A stretch of DNA of 34,949 nt from Verrucomicrobiota bacterium (GCA_029974925.1 JARKQH010000057.1:1-34949), one strand, 5' to 3'. Numbered from the stretch's first letter, positions 7,757 through 17,151 are shown. Notes: generated by a model from the letters alone, not told the origin. Program-made: numbers and translations.

Positions 7757-10700
7757 TTACTTCGAACGCCGCAGAAAGTCAAGCGGGTTGGGCGGGGGCG
7801 GACGATTCGTGGCGGGAGCATTGGTCGCGCCCGGCGCGTTTGTGGCCGGCCGGCCGCCCCCCAGCAGCCCGCTCAGACCCTGGATCACATTGGCCGGAGC
7901 CGCCTGGCTTGGGACGTTGGTTGCCGTTGCCGCCGCGGCATTGGTTGCCCCGCCACCGGCGGGCCTCCCGGTCAGCATGCCTCCAAGATTCTGAATCAGA
8001 TTGCCCGTCTTCGGGTCCACGCCGGGGATTTTGCCGCCAAACTGCTGCAAGGCCGTCCCCGCCAGCGCGAGCTTGTTGATATCGGTTTTGGGCTCACCAA
8101 GGGTCCCGCCGATGGTGACGTAATCGGGCAACCGCACGTACACCACGTTGGTGGGCGTGCCGGGCGGCACCAGGCTGACCCGGTCGGCCAGCGAGCGCTC
8201 GACCGACACACTCAGCGGAAAACGGATGGGCGAGTTGGTCAACTCGGTGGCGATGTCAATCGTGCCGCGGGTCTCCGCTTCAAACGCGGGGCTCTGAACC
8301 ACGGCGTTGGTCAGGTCAATCCGCCCCGAACGAATGCTGCCCCCGGCCCGGATGAGGTTGATGGGCGACCGGCTTAACTCGTCCATCCAGCCGCCGCCCC
8401 CGCCCCCCGGCCCGCCCCCCAGCAGAGCGCCGGCCAGCGAACCCAGGCCCGCCTTGGGATTCTTGACCACGGTCGGCACCACCGCGATGACATTGATGAG
8501 CGTCTTCAACAAGGGCGAACGGAGTTCCGAGATCGCCAGGTCCAGGTTGGTCGCATCAAAGTGGAAGCCGCCAGCCAGCGTCTTCTGGAGCTGGGCGCCC
8601 GTCGTGCCCACACCCGCGATGTCCGCCGCGGCGGTCACCGTCCCCTTGAGCTGGTCCTTCCGCTCCGGCACAAAGGAGTTTACCAGCGGCGACAACGGCA
8701 CCTTGTCGCCGCGGAATGCAAGGTCGTACCGGTAACCCGGCACCCCGAGGTCCAAAGTCACCGAACTGTTCACCGGCGCGCCGTTGAGCACCAGGCTGGC
8801 CGGTTTCAGGACGATTTTGCCGCCATCAATCGCGGCCTTGGCCTGCAGGTTCGTGATGACCACTTCGCGCAAATACAGCGATTTGACGCTTAGTTCGGTT
8901 ACGAAATCCCGGACCGGCAGCTTGACCGGCTCCGAGGGGCCCGCGGCGGGCGGGGCGGGTTGACTCGGCGGAGCCGGCGTCGGGGCGCTTGACGCCGCCG
9001 CGCCCTCGCCCCCCATGAACAGGTCATAATACTTCGTAAAATCCAGCGATTCCGCCGTCAGGAGGAGGCGTCCGGTCATGGCGTTGGTGTTCGACAGGTC
9101 CAGATGGCCCGTCATCACCACTTCGTTGGTGGCGCGCGGCGTGGGCGTGAGCCCGAGCCGGGCCTGTTCGATTCGGGCCACCTGGTTGCTCCAGCCCGCC
9201 CGCAGTTGGAGGCCGGCCTCCAGCGGGGCCGGCCGCCCCGCGCTCTTGGAATCCGTCACCACCAGATTGGTCAGCGTCATGTCCGCGCTGAACCGTCCCC
9301 CCGAAACCGCGTGATACTCGCCCGCAGCCTCGCCGTTGATGGCCACGCTCGCCAACCGCCGGCCTTCCAGATAGGGCTGGAGAAACGGCCCGAGCGCATT
9401 CTGGTTGAAATCCTTCAACCGGGCGCTGAATCGCGCGTTCGAGTTCGTGAAGTTGTAGGTTGCCGAAATGACAAAGTCGCCGCCGGGCCGGCCCCCTTGG
9501 GCCACCTTGCCCGCCAGGTTGCGCAGTTGGAATTCGTCCGCTGTCATCTCGGCGGCCAGGTCGGCGTTGGCCGAAAACGCCTCCAGCGCACTGCCCGCCA
9601 GCGTCCCGGTGACCTCCTTCACTGCCGCCGTGCCGGCCACGGTCTGCTTCCCTTTTGTCTGCTCCAGGCGCAAATCCAAATCCGCTTCACCGGAAGCGAG
9701 TTTGAGGTCCGGCATGCCCAACGCGTCCGCTGCCCGCGCCAAGAGCAACCGGCCCTTGACCTGCGCTTCGGCCGCTTCCGTCGAGGCCCGATAGCTGGTT
9801 GTGCCGGCGACCGTCAGGAAAGGCTGGTTCAGATGACCGGCCTCCAGGCGGTACTCCGGCACGGTGTATTGGTCAAATTCCAGCGCCTTCCCCCGCGCGC
9901 GCAATTTGACGAACGCCCGCGCCAGCTCATTGCTCCCGAACCGCAGCGTCAAATCCTGGATGCCGCTGTCCGCTTCAAAAGCCAGTTCCTTGCCGCTTTG
10001 GGCGGAGGCCAGGCGCAGCCCCGCATTCACGACTCCCGCCGGTGCCACCTCGCCAAGAAAGGCCCGCCACCCGGCGAGGTTGAAATTCGTCACCAGAACG
10101 CTTAACGCCGCATCTCCCGCATTGCCGCCGGCTGTTCCCCACGCGAACGCCATCGGACTGGTAAGGCTGCCGGTCAAAAACACCTGCTGCTCCTGCACGC
10201 CACGCAAGTTGAACGCGCGCAGCAACGCATTGCCCCCCTCCGCATCCACCGACACATCGTAGTCCGCGCTGAAATCCAGCGAAGGCGTGGTCTGCCCGGC
10301 CAGCGTCATTTGCAGCCGGTTGAGATTGAACCGGCCGGAGGCCCCAATGCTGGCGCCACCCTTGGCAATCACCAGCTCGTTGGTCGAGTTGATGACCGTC
10401 GGCCCGAACTGCAGACCGCTGCCGGCCGCCGCCAGATTCAGCACATTGCGGTCTATGTTCACCACCGCCACGGTCAGCCGCCCCTCGGTCTTCGCCAGAG
10501 CGAAGGGACCGCTGACCAGCACTTCCCCGAGCTGGGTCTGCCCCTGGTGAAAGCGCAGCGCCAGTTGCTTCACCTCGGTCGCCGACACTTCACTCTCAAG
10601 TGTCGCGCGAAAAAGACTCAGGCCGGCGAGCATCCCGCCTGCCTGGGACACCGTAAAGCTGGCGTTGCCTTGCAATCCCGCCGGCTTGAGGTCCTCCGCC

Positions 10701-11413
10701 AGCGCCAGACTGAACTGGCCGGAGACTTTGCCTTGCAGACTGCCGTTGGTCGCCGGCGCGGGCGGATTAAACTGCGCCTGGAGGTCCGCCTCGAGCGCCA
10801 GCTTTCCCGTCCGGCCATTGGCCACATTCTCCACCGTCACACCCGCCTTGGACAACTCCACCGTGTCGCGATGGCCCCCTGGATAAAGCTGAACATATCG
10901 CACGGTGGCCTCCTGAATCGCCAGTTTGCTCAACGCCACCTGAAGCGGCTTGCCGCCCTCCGCCCCCGGCGGCTCGGGCGTCTTCTCCGCAGCCGTCCCC
11001 GCCTCGAGCAGCGGGTCCAGGTTGCTTTTGCCGTCCGGTTGAACGATCAGTTGGACCACCGGCGCCGACACGGACACCAGCTCAACCTTCATGTTGCCGC
11101 CGAGGATTGCCTTGAGATCATAACGCACCACCACTTCCTCAGCCGTCAGCAGCGGTTCGTGCCCCTTGGGCTGGACTTTGAGTTGGCGCAGCACCACCTG
11201 CGAAAACGGGCTGACCGAGGCGCCGCCGACCGTGATTTCCGCCCCGGCCGCCGCGCTGACTTTCGGCAGCACGACACTCTTGAGGAAAAACGCGCTGGTC
11301 ACAAAGAAATAGCCCGCCCCGAGCAAGACCACGACCCCTGCCACCAACACGGCCAGGATGCGCAGCCACTTCCGGGATTTACGTGCGGGCGGTGTCACAT
11401 TCGTTTCAGCCAT
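7757..11413 (-). CDS. Large AsmA-like envelope protein
   Basis: The 1218-residue protein begins with a short basic cytoplasmic stretch (ARKSRKWLR) and one membrane helix (~16-38), then a long periplasmic region of repeating beta strands typical of AsmA/TamB/DUF748 proteins, with phrases such as LEADLQAQF, VNIDRNVLNLAA and GTIDIATELTNSP. Members of this superfamily form beta-sheet grooves thought to carry lipid between the membranes of diderms. Near the C terminus is a Gly-rich loop (GGGPGGGGGG), then the conserved DYVTIGGTLGEPKTDINKLAL block, and an Asn/Ala/Pro-rich tail ending NPLDFLRRSK. ATG 11413 is chosen over 11479 because GGAG sits eight bases upstream and the membrane helix is correctly placed. 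It is divergent from the GH51 gene. The specific lipid role is inferred from family only. Confidence 0.83.
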   Translation of the reverse strand: MAETNVTPPARKSRKWLRILAVLVAGVVVLLGAGYFFVTSAFFLKSVVLPKVSAAAGAEITVGGASVSPFSQVVLRQLKVQPKGHEPLLTAEEVVVRYDLKAILGGNMKVELVSVSAPVVQLIVQPDGKSNLDPLLEAGTAAEKTPEPPGAEGGKPLQVALSKLAIQEATVRYVQLYPGGHRDTVELSKAGVTVENVANGRTGKLALEADLQAQFNPPAPATNGSLQGKVSGQFSLALAEDLKPAGLQGNASFTVSQAGGMLAGLSLFRATLESEVSATEVKQLALRFHQGQTQLGEVLVSGPFALAKTEGRLTVAVVNIDRNVLNLAAAGSGLQFGPTVINSTNELVIAKGGASIGASGRFNLNRLQMTLAGQTTPSLDFSADYDVSVDAEGGNALLRAFNLRGVQEQQVFLTGSLTSPMAFAWGTAGGNAGDAALSVLVTNFNLAGWRAFLGEVAPAGVVNAGLRLASAQSGKELAFEADSGIQDLTLRFGSNELARAFVKLRARGKALEFDQYTVPEYRLEAGHLNQPFLTVAGTTSYRASTEAAEAQVKGRLLLARAADALGMPDLKLASGEADLDLRLEQTKGKQTVAGTAAVKEVTGTLAGSALEAFSANADLAAEMTADEFQLRNLAGKVAQGGRPGGDFVISATYNFTNSNARFSARLKDFNQNALGPFLQPYLEGRRLASVAINGEAAGEYHAVSGGRFSADMTLTNLVVTDSKSAGRPAPLEAGLQLRAGWSNQVARIEQARLGLTPTPRATNEVVMTGHLDLSNTNAMTGRLLLTAESLDFTKYYDLFMGGEGAAASSAPTPAPPSQPAPPAAGPSEPVKLPVRDFVTELSVKSLYLREVVITNLQAKAAIDGGKIVLKPASLVLNGAPVNSSVTLDLGVPGYRYDLAFRGDKVPLSPLVNSFVPERKDQLKGTVTAAADIAGVGTTGAQLQKTLAGGFHFDATNLDLAISELRSPLLKTLINVIAVVPTVVKNPKAGLGSLAGALLGGGPGGGGGGWMDELSRSPINLIRAGGSIRSGRIDLTNAVVQSPAFEAETRGTIDIATELTNSPIRFPLSVSVERSLADRVSLVPPGTPTNVVYVRLPDYVTIGGTLGEPKTDINKLALAGTALQQFGGKIPGVDPKTGNLIQNLGGMLTGRPAGGGATNAAAATATNVPSQAAPANVIQGLSGLLGGGRPATNAPGATNAPATNRPPPPNPLDFLRRSK

Positions 11414-11490
11414 AAAAAAAACTCCAGGTTGCGGAGAAGGCTGGCGCGGCACTGATCCTTCGCATGAACCACGCCCCATCTCACAGATGC

Positions 11491-11518
11491 AATATAACCC
11501 CTCGGAGGGGATTGGGAA
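11491..11518 (-). promoter_or_regulatory. Predicted promoter of the AsmA-like gene with a dyad in the spacer
   Basis: Read on the minus strand, a -35-like TTCCCA (11513-11518) is followed after 16 bases by TATATT (11491-11496, five of six to consensus). Between them lies the perfect 13-base dyad CCCCTCGGAGGGG (11498-11510). The leader to ATG 11413 would be ~70 bases. A dyad filling a promoter spacer suggests an operator, but the -35 match is only four of six. Confidence 0.35.
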
Positions 11519-11586
11519 GCTCCTTTGACAACTCCCGGCGCCAAACCGGTTGCCAAGCCGGGCTCGAGGCTGGCATTCTCCCGGTC

Positions 11587-13998
11587 ATGAGAAAGCTTGT
11601 ATTTCAGGTCACCTTGTGGTGCTTCGCCGGTCTTTTCTTCGCCGCGGCGGAAACGCCCGCCCGCATCACCGTCCGGGCCAATCAACCGGCTCACCGGGTT
11701 GCGCCAACCTTGTGGGGCATTTTCTTTGAAGACATCAACCTCAGCGCCGACGGCGGGCTTTACGCCGAATTGCTCCGCAACCGATCCTTCGAGGAGTCGG
11801 ACCAGCCGGATCACTGGACCGTGGTCGAGCGCGGCGGCGCCGAGGCGTCCGTCGCGGTCACTTGCGAGCGCCCTTGGGCGGCCGACCCCGCTCGCACCCG
11901 CAACCTGCGCAACCTGCGGGTGACCCTCACGTGCGTGCCGCCCCAGGGCGCCGCCGGCGTGGCCAACCACGGTTACTGGGGCGTGCCCGTCAAAAGCGGG
12001 GAAATTTACGATCTCTCGCTGGCGGCGCGGTGCGCGCCCGGCTTCAAGGGCGCCCTGACCGTCCAGCTTGAAACCGCGGATGGCAAAGTCATGGCGCGCG
12101 ACGCCATCAAAGGTTTGGGCGCGGATTGGAAGCCTTTCAAGGCGACGCTCCACGCCCAGGGCACCGACCGCGAGGCCCGGCTGGTGATTACCGCCAGCCA
12201 GCCCGGAACCTTCTGGCTGGATATGGTGTCGTTGTTCCCGCGCCAGACCTGGAAAAACCGCCCCAATGGCTTGCGGCCCGATCTGGCCGAAATGCTGGCC
12301 GAGCTGCAACCGGCGTTTGTGCGCTTTCCGGGAGGGTGCTGGGTGGAGGGAGACACCATGAAGGAGGCGTATCGCTGGAAGGAGACCATTGGTCCGCTGG
12401 CTGAGCGGCGCACGCAGTGGAACATCTGGCAATACTGGGCCACCCATGGCCTCGGCTACCACGAATATCTCCAACTGAGCCGCGACCTCAACGCCGAGCC
12501 GCTCTTCTGTATCAATGTGGGCATGTCCCACAAGGAAAACGTCCCCTTGAACCGCATGGAAGAGTTCGTTCAGGATGCGCTGGACGCAATCGAATATGCC
12601 AACGGGCCCGTGTCCTCGACTTGGGGCGCCCTGCGCGCCAAACACGGCCACCCGCAGCCGTTCAACTTGAAATATCTCGAGATTGGCAACGAAAACGGCG
12701 GACGCGCCTACGCCGAACGCTGGCCCCTGTTCCACCGCGCCATCAAAGCGCGCTATCCCGAAATCCAGCTTATCGCCAATGTCTGGGGCGGGTATCCCAC
12801 CAACCCCATGCCGGACATCATTGACGAGCATTATTACGACACCCCCGAGTTTTTCATGCGCCAGGCCGCCCGCTACGACTCCTACGATCGCAAAGGGCCC
12901 AAAGTCTTTGTCGGTGAATACGCCGTCACCCGCAACACCGGCCAGGGCAACCTCCGGGGCGCCATCGGCGAGGCCGCTTTCATGACCGGTCTCGAGCGCA
13001 ACTCGGACGTGGTCATCATGGCCGCCTACGCCCCCCTCTTCGTCCACGTCAAACACCGCCGCTGGAATCCCGACCTGATCAACTTCGACAACTCACGGGC
13101 CTACGGCATCCCCAGCTACTACGTCCAGCAGCTCTTTGCCCGAAACCGGGGCGACGTGGTGCTCCCCACCACGGTCGAGGCCCCCCTGGCCGAGGCGCCC
13201 GCGCCGGGCGGCGCCGTCGGCGTCGGCACGTGGCTGACCCAGGCCGAGTTTAAGGACCTCAAGGTCGTTCGCAACGGTCAGACGCTGTTCGAGTCCGACT
13301 TCAGCCAGGGGACAAAAGGCTGGGAACTCCTCGGCGGTGGCGACTGGAAAGTGCAGGACGGGGCGCTGCGCCAGTCCAGCGCCCGCGAGAATGTCCGGGC
13401 GGTCGTCGGCGACCGTGCCTGGACCGACTACACCTACACCCTGAAAGCCCGCAAGCTCGGCGGCGCGGAAGGGTTTCTCATCCTGTTCAATGTCGCCGAT
13501 TCCCGGGAAAAAGCCTGGTGGAACCTGGGCGGATGGGGCAACACCCGCCACGCCATCGAAATGGACGGCAACACCAGTGATTCGGTCGCTGGCAGCATCG
13601 AAACCGGCCGGTGGTACGACATCCGGATTGAAACGCGCGGCCGCAACGTCAAGTGCTTCCTCGATGGCCGCCAGATTCACGACTTCACCATGCCCTCCAG
13701 CCCGTGGCTGTTCGCCAGCGCCACCCGCGATGAAGCCGCGCGCGAGCTCATTCTGAAGGTCGTCAACGCCGCCCCCGAACCCCGCGAGGTGGAGCTGTCC
13801 CTTGCCGGCATGAGCTCGCTGAAAGGGTCGGCCCGCCTGACGGTGCTCACCTCCGACAACCCGACCGACGAAAACTCCCTCGACGAGCCCACCAAAGTCT
13901 CCCCGCGCACCGCCAGCCTGCCGGTCTCCGGCCCGGTGTTCCGTCACCGTTTTCCGGGCAACTCCCTCACCGTCCTGCGCCTGCCGGAAGCGCGGTAG
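11587..13998 (+). CDS. Secreted GH51 alpha-L-arabinofuranosidase with accessory beta-sandwich modules
   Basis: The enzyme would release arabinofuranose from arabinan or arabinoxylan outside the cytoplasm. The 803-residue protein has a signal peptide (MRKLVFQVTLWCFAGLFFAA, cut near AAA-ET). The GH51 entry motif FFEDINLSADGGLYAELL follows, then a carbohydrate-binding-like beta-sandwich at roughly 75-220. The barrel carries the acid/base Glu369 in EIGNENGG and nucleophile Glu444 in VFVGEYAVT. A LamG-like module (about 555-720, ESDFSQGTKGWELL through CFLDGRQIHDF) is inserted before the end of the C-terminal beta domain. Start 11587 is chosen because it begins the signal peptide; the open frame extends to 11464 without such a feature. 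No clear Shine-Dalgarno is seen. The gene ends at a shared terminator hairpin facing the PepF gene. Confidence 0.93.
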   Translation: MRKLVFQVTLWCFAGLFFAAAETPARITVRANQPAHRVAPTLWGIFFEDINLSADGGLYAELLRNRSFEESDQPDHWTVVERGGAEASVAVTCERPWAADPARTRNLRNLRVTLTCVPPQGAAGVANHGYWGVPVKSGEIYDLSLAARCAPGFKGALTVQLETADGKVMARDAIKGLGADWKPFKATLHAQGTDREARLVITASQPGTFWLDMVSLFPRQTWKNRPNGLRPDLAEMLAELQPAFVRFPGGCWVEGDTMKEAYRWKETIGPLAERRTQWNIWQYWATHGLGYHEYLQLSRDLNAEPLFCINVGMSHKENVPLNRMEEFVQDALDAIEYANGPVSSTWGALRAKHGHPQPFNLKYLEIGNENGGRAYAERWPLFHRAIKARYPEIQLIANVWGGYPTNPMPDIIDEHYYDTPEFFMRQAARYDSYDRKGPKVFVGEYAVTRNTGQGNLRGAIGEAAFMTGLERNSDVVIMAAYAPLFVHVKHRRWNPDLINFDNSRAYGIPSYYVQQLFARNRGDVVLPTTVEAPLAEAPAPGGAVGVGTWLTQAEFKDLKVVRNGQTLFESDFSQGTKGWELLGGGDWKVQDGALRQSSARENVRAVVGDRAWTDYTYTLKARKLGGAEGFLILFNVADSREKAWWNLGGWGNTRHAIEMDGNTSDSVAGSIETGRWYDIRIETRGRNVKCFLDGRQIHDFTMPSSPWLFASATRDEAARELILKVVNAAPEPREVELSLAGMSSLKGSARLTVLTSDNPTDENSLDEPTKVSPRTASLPVSGPVFRHRFPGNSLTVLRLPEAR

Positions 13999-14012
13999 GC
14001 CGGGCCACTCCC

Positions 14013-14039
14013 CCCGCAAGCCTGCGCGAGGCTTGCGGG
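14013..14039. terminator. Strong bidirectional terminator-like hairpin
   Basis: A perfect ten-base stem (CCCGCAAGCC with GGCTTGCGGG) encloses a seven-base loop, exactly between the convergent arabinofuranosidase stop (13998) and PepF stop (14067). No T run follows on either strand. The position and stem strength support a shared transcription end or RNA-stabilising hairpin. Confidence 0.7.
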
Positions 14040-14064
14040 AACATCCGGTCTGGTCGGCCGCGGC

Positions 14065-15939
14065 TTAAGGCAACAACCGCTCCAGCTCGCCCAGCAGCCG
14101 CTCGAACAGGCTCATCGCGTCCTCGATCGGCTTGGGCGTGGTCATGTCCACGCCCGCCACTTTAAGCATGTCAATCGCGTACTTGCTGTTGCCGGTCTTG
14201 AGGAATTCGAGCCACTGCTCGCGCACGCCGGGCTCCTTTTTGAGGATGCGGTGCGCGATGGCGGCCGCCGCGCAATAACTGTCGGCGTAGCGATACACGT
14301 AGTAACCGCGGTAGTAATGCGGGATGCGCAGGCATTCCACCTCCAGCTCGGGGTCAATCACGAAGTCCGGCCCGTAATAGCGCACATACTGCTCGCGGCA
14401 AAGTTTCATCAGCCCCTCGGCGGTGATGGGCTCGCCCTTTTCGGCCAGGGTGTGGACCGCCAGGTCGAACTCCGCAAACTGCGTCTGGCGGAAAACCGTC
14501 CCCCGCATGTCCTCCAGCATCTGGTTGATCAGGTAGGCGCGCTCCTTCGGGTCCTGGGTCCGGTCCAGCATGCTCTGCTTGAACACGATTTCCGCCGCGG
14601 TCGAAGCCACCTCGGCCGTGAACATCGGGTAGCCCGAATAGACCGGCGGCTGATTCTCCTTCGCAAACCAGCTCTGGGCGGCGTGCCCCAGCTCGTGCGC
14701 CAGGGTCGAGACGTGGTCAAACGTGCCCTTGTAATTCATCAAGACGTACGGCGCCGAGAGATACGTCCCCATGTTGTAAGCGCCGCTGCGCTTGCCTTTG
14801 TTTTCGAACACGTCTATCCACCGCGAGTCAAACGCCTGCCGATACACCCCCACATACTCGGGCCCGAACGGCTTCACCCCCTCCAGCACCAGGTCGCGCC
14901 CTTCCTCGAAACTGTACGTTCGCTCGGGCACATCCACCAGGCTCACATACAAATCATAGAAATGCACCCCCTCCTGGAGTTTCAGCGCCCTTTTCTTCAA
15001 CGCCACATACCGGTGCAGCAGGCGCTGGTGCGCCTCAATGGTCTTGAGCAGATTGTGATACACCCCCTCGGGCAGATTCTCCGCGTCGAGCGCCCGCGCC
15101 AGGCTGCTCGGATATTTCCGCGCCTTGGCATAAAACCAATCGCGCTGGACCGCCCCCGCCAGCGTGGCCGCCAGCGTGTTCTTCACATCCAGGTAGCTGT
15201 GGTGCAGCGCCAGAAAGGCGTCCTGCCGGAATCGCCGGTCCTTGGACTGCATCGCCGCCGTGTAAGTCGAGGGAGTGATCTCGATCTCCCGCCCTTCCGG
15301 GTCCTTGACCAGACGCCATTTCAACTCCGTGTTGCTCAACAGCCCGAACACGTCGGTGCTGGCGTCCGTCGCCTTCCCCGCCATCGCCAGCAGCTCCTCC
15401 TCACGCGGCGAGAGAATGTGGGCCCGGGACCTGAGCAAATCGTCAAAATAATGGCCGTACACCGCCAGCTTCGGCTCCTTCAACCAGGTCTTGAGCTGGT
15501 CCTCCGATATCTTCAGCAGCTCGGGTTGGAACCATGAGGCCGCCTCGTCCCACTTCACGGCAAGGGTCTGGGCCCGCTGATACAGCGCCTGCGCCGAAGG
15601 CACCCGCATGTCTTCGTCCCGCTTCATCGCGGCGTAGGCGTAAAGCTTCTCGAGCTGGATGTTGACTTGGTCGCGAAGCTGCAAGGCGCTCAGCAAGCTT
15701 TCCGCGGAGGCGCCCACCTTCCCCTGGCGCCCGGCAAAGTCGGCCACCATCCCCTCAATCTGCCGGTAGTGCGCCTCCCATTGCTCCCCCGAGGCGTACA
15801 TCTTGCCCAAGTCCCATTTGTACCGTTCTTCCACTTCCGCCCGCTCGGGAGTCGTTGCTGCATTCACCGTCGCTATCATAGCCATCCCCATCACCATCAA
15901 AAAACGCCGCGCCGCGGCGTCGGATTCGTTCGTTCTCAT
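14065..15939 (-). CDS. Oligoendopeptidase F-like M3B zinc metallopeptidase with a signal peptide
   Basis: M3B peptidases cut short oligopeptides of ~6-20 residues. The 624-residue protein has the zinc motif HELGH at 415-419, followed by the Glu-containing FTAEVASTAAE segment that supplies the third ligand. DLGKMYASGEQWEAHY and KRDEDMRVPSAQALYQRA give the N-terminal helical domain, and RIPHYYRGYYVYRYADS the conserved C-terminal substrate-binding loop. ATG 15939 is chosen because it starts a signal-like sequence (ARRFLMVMGMAMIATVNAA) just before the PepF homology. In-frame ATG 15981 and a start at 16008 would bury that segment. Most PepF proteins are cytoplasmic, so export is notable and is inferred only from this segment. 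The gene is divergent from the MBL-fold gene. Confidence 0.92.
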   Translation of the reverse strand: MRTNESDAAARRFLMVMGMAMIATVNAATTPERAEVEERYKWDLGKMYASGEQWEAHYRQIEGMVADFAGRQGKVGASAESLLSALQLRDQVNIQLEKLYAYAAMKRDEDMRVPSAQALYQRAQTLAVKWDEAASWFQPELLKISEDQLKTWLKEPKLAVYGHYFDDLLRSRAHILSPREEELLAMAGKATDASTDVFGLLSNTELKWRLVKDPEGREIEITPSTYTAAMQSKDRRFRQDAFLALHHSYLDVKNTLAATLAGAVQRDWFYAKARKYPSSLARALDAENLPEGVYHNLLKTIEAHQRLLHRYVALKKRALKLQEGVHFYDLYVSLVDVPERTYSFEEGRDLVLEGVKPFGPEYVGVYRQAFDSRWIDVFENKGKRSGAYNMGTYLSAPYVLMNYKGTFDHVSTLAHELGHAAQSWFAKENQPPVYSGYPMFTAEVASTAAEIVFKQSMLDRTQDPKERAYLINQMLEDMRGTVFRQTQFAEFDLAVHTLAEKGEPITAEGLMKLCREQYVRYYGPDFVIDPELEVECLRIPHYYRGYYVYRYADSYCAAAAIAHRILKKEPGVREQWLEFLKTGNSKYAIDMLKVAGVDMTTPKPIEDAMSLFERLLGELERLLP

Positions 15940-16092
15940 TTTCAGTTCCGCGGCCGGTTTGGGCCGCGCCTGATCATCCATCACCCCTGCGCCCAAATCA
16001 AGTGACACCTCCGCCCTCCGGCCCCCGATTTTCCCCCGTCGCTTTGTGCTTTTTCAGCCGCGGGCGTCGGAGTATAAGCTGGGTTGTGATGT

Positions 16093-17022
16093 ATGACCAG
16101 GCATAAACCTTATCGCCCGCCGGTGGTTCGGCAACCGCTGCCGCGCTCGTTCAAGGACCTGACTCCCGCGCGGCACTTCAACCCGCGGACGTTTTTCCGG
16201 CAGATGGTGCTCAAGGCGCTGCTGACCCGGCGAACGGGCCAGTCGCGAAAACCGGTCTTCCCGAAGCTGAGCCACGGCCAGGTGGCGATCACCTGGATCG
16301 GGCACGCCTCCTTCCTGGTGCAGTTCACCGACCTGAACGTGCTGATTGATCCCAACTTCGCCAACTGGCTCTTCCTCCTCAAACGACTGAAGCGGTCCGG
16401 CTTGCGGATCGAACACCTCCCGCCGATTGACCTGGTGCTGCTCACCCACGCTCACTTCGACCATTTCCACAAACCGACGCTCCGGCGCCTGCCCCATCCC
16501 AAGATTGGCGTCATGCCGTGGGGGATGGGCGACTTGGCGCACGGGTTGGGCTTTGGCCGCGTGGTCGAGTTGGAGTGGTGGGAGAGTTTTTCCCACCGCG
16601 ACTGGAAGGTCATCCTCACCCCGAGCAAACACTGGGGCGCGCGCGTGTTGCGGGATCATCACCGGGGTTATGGCGGTTTTGTGCTGGAGCATCAGGGCCG
16701 GCGCATCTACCACGCGGGCGACAGCGCCTATTTCGAGGGCTTCAAGGAAATTGGCAGGACCTGCGCGCCGGAAATCGCCCTGTTGCCCATCGGCGCTTAT
16801 CATCCCGAATCGTTCCGGTGTGTGCACATGGGCCCCGACGACGCCATCCAGGTCTTCAAGGACCTGGGCGCGCGCTGGCTGGTGCCGATGCACTACGGCA
16901 GTTTTCAACTTTCCTTCGAGGAAATGGACGAGCCCCCGCGCTGGCTGCGGCAGCTCGCCGCGGAAAACGGGATCAGCCGCCACGTCAAGATTCTCGACGA
17001 AGGCGTGCCCCAGGTGTTCTGA
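16093..17022 (+). CDS. Metallo-beta-lactamase-fold hydrolase (UlaG/NAPE-PLD-like)
   Basis: The 309-residue protein has a full dinuclear metal site: WIGHASFLVQ then LIDPNF, the HAHFDH motif (His119, His121, Asp123, His124), His180 in TPSKHWGAR, Asp210 in HAGDSAYF and His267 in PMHYGSF. The GHASFLVQ entry, the SKHWGAR motif and the LLPIGAY/MGPDDA segments resemble the UlaG-like and NAPE-phospholipase-D-like branch, which includes phosphodiesterases and lactonases. There is no signal peptide; the first ~55 residues are a basic extension (PYRPPVVRQPLPRSF). A TATAAG box at 16073-16078 lies 14 bases before the ATG, so the leader may be very short. The substrate is not predictable. A GC hairpin follows at 17052-17099. 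Confidence 0.88.
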   Translation: MTRHKPYRPPVVRQPLPRSFKDLTPARHFNPRTFFRQMVLKALLTRRTGQSRKPVFPKLSHGQVAITWIGHASFLVQFTDLNVLIDPNFANWLFLLKRLKRSGLRIEHLPPIDLVLLTHAHFDHFHKPTLRRLPHPKIGVMPWGMGDLAHGLGFGRVVELEWWESFSHRDWKVILTPSKHWGARVLRDHHRGYGGFVLEHQGRRIYHAGDSAYFEGFKEIGRTCAPEIALLPIGAYHPESFRCVHMGPDDAIQVFKDLGARWLVPMHYGSFQLSFEEMDEPPRWLRQLAAENGISRHVKILDEGVPQVF

Positions 17023-17051
17023 CCGGCACGGCTTGGGTCGCTCTCGCCGCG

Positions 17052-17099
17052 GCGGCGCGGAGGGGTGATTTGCCCTGCGCCGGGGCCTCCCCGCGCCGC
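17052..17099 (+). terminator. GC-rich hairpin after the MBL-fold hydrolase gene
   Basis: Nine-base perfect arms GCGGCGCGG (17052-17060) and CCGCGCCGC (17091-17099) are extended inward by G-C and wobble pairs, leaving a ~20-base loop. No T run follows. It sits 29 bases after the stop and ahead of the next gene's leader, so it may end or shield the upstream transcript. Confidence 0.4.
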
Positions 17100-17151
17100 G
17101 TTCCATGTTCTCCAGTCTCGACAATTTGAGACCGTCGTCCATACTATCCTT

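Noticed and set aside
11395-13056. 553-codon frame antisense to the arabinofuranosidase
   Set aside because: The opposite strand holds a full GH51 enzyme with both catalytic Glu residues; the antisense translation has no recognisable content.
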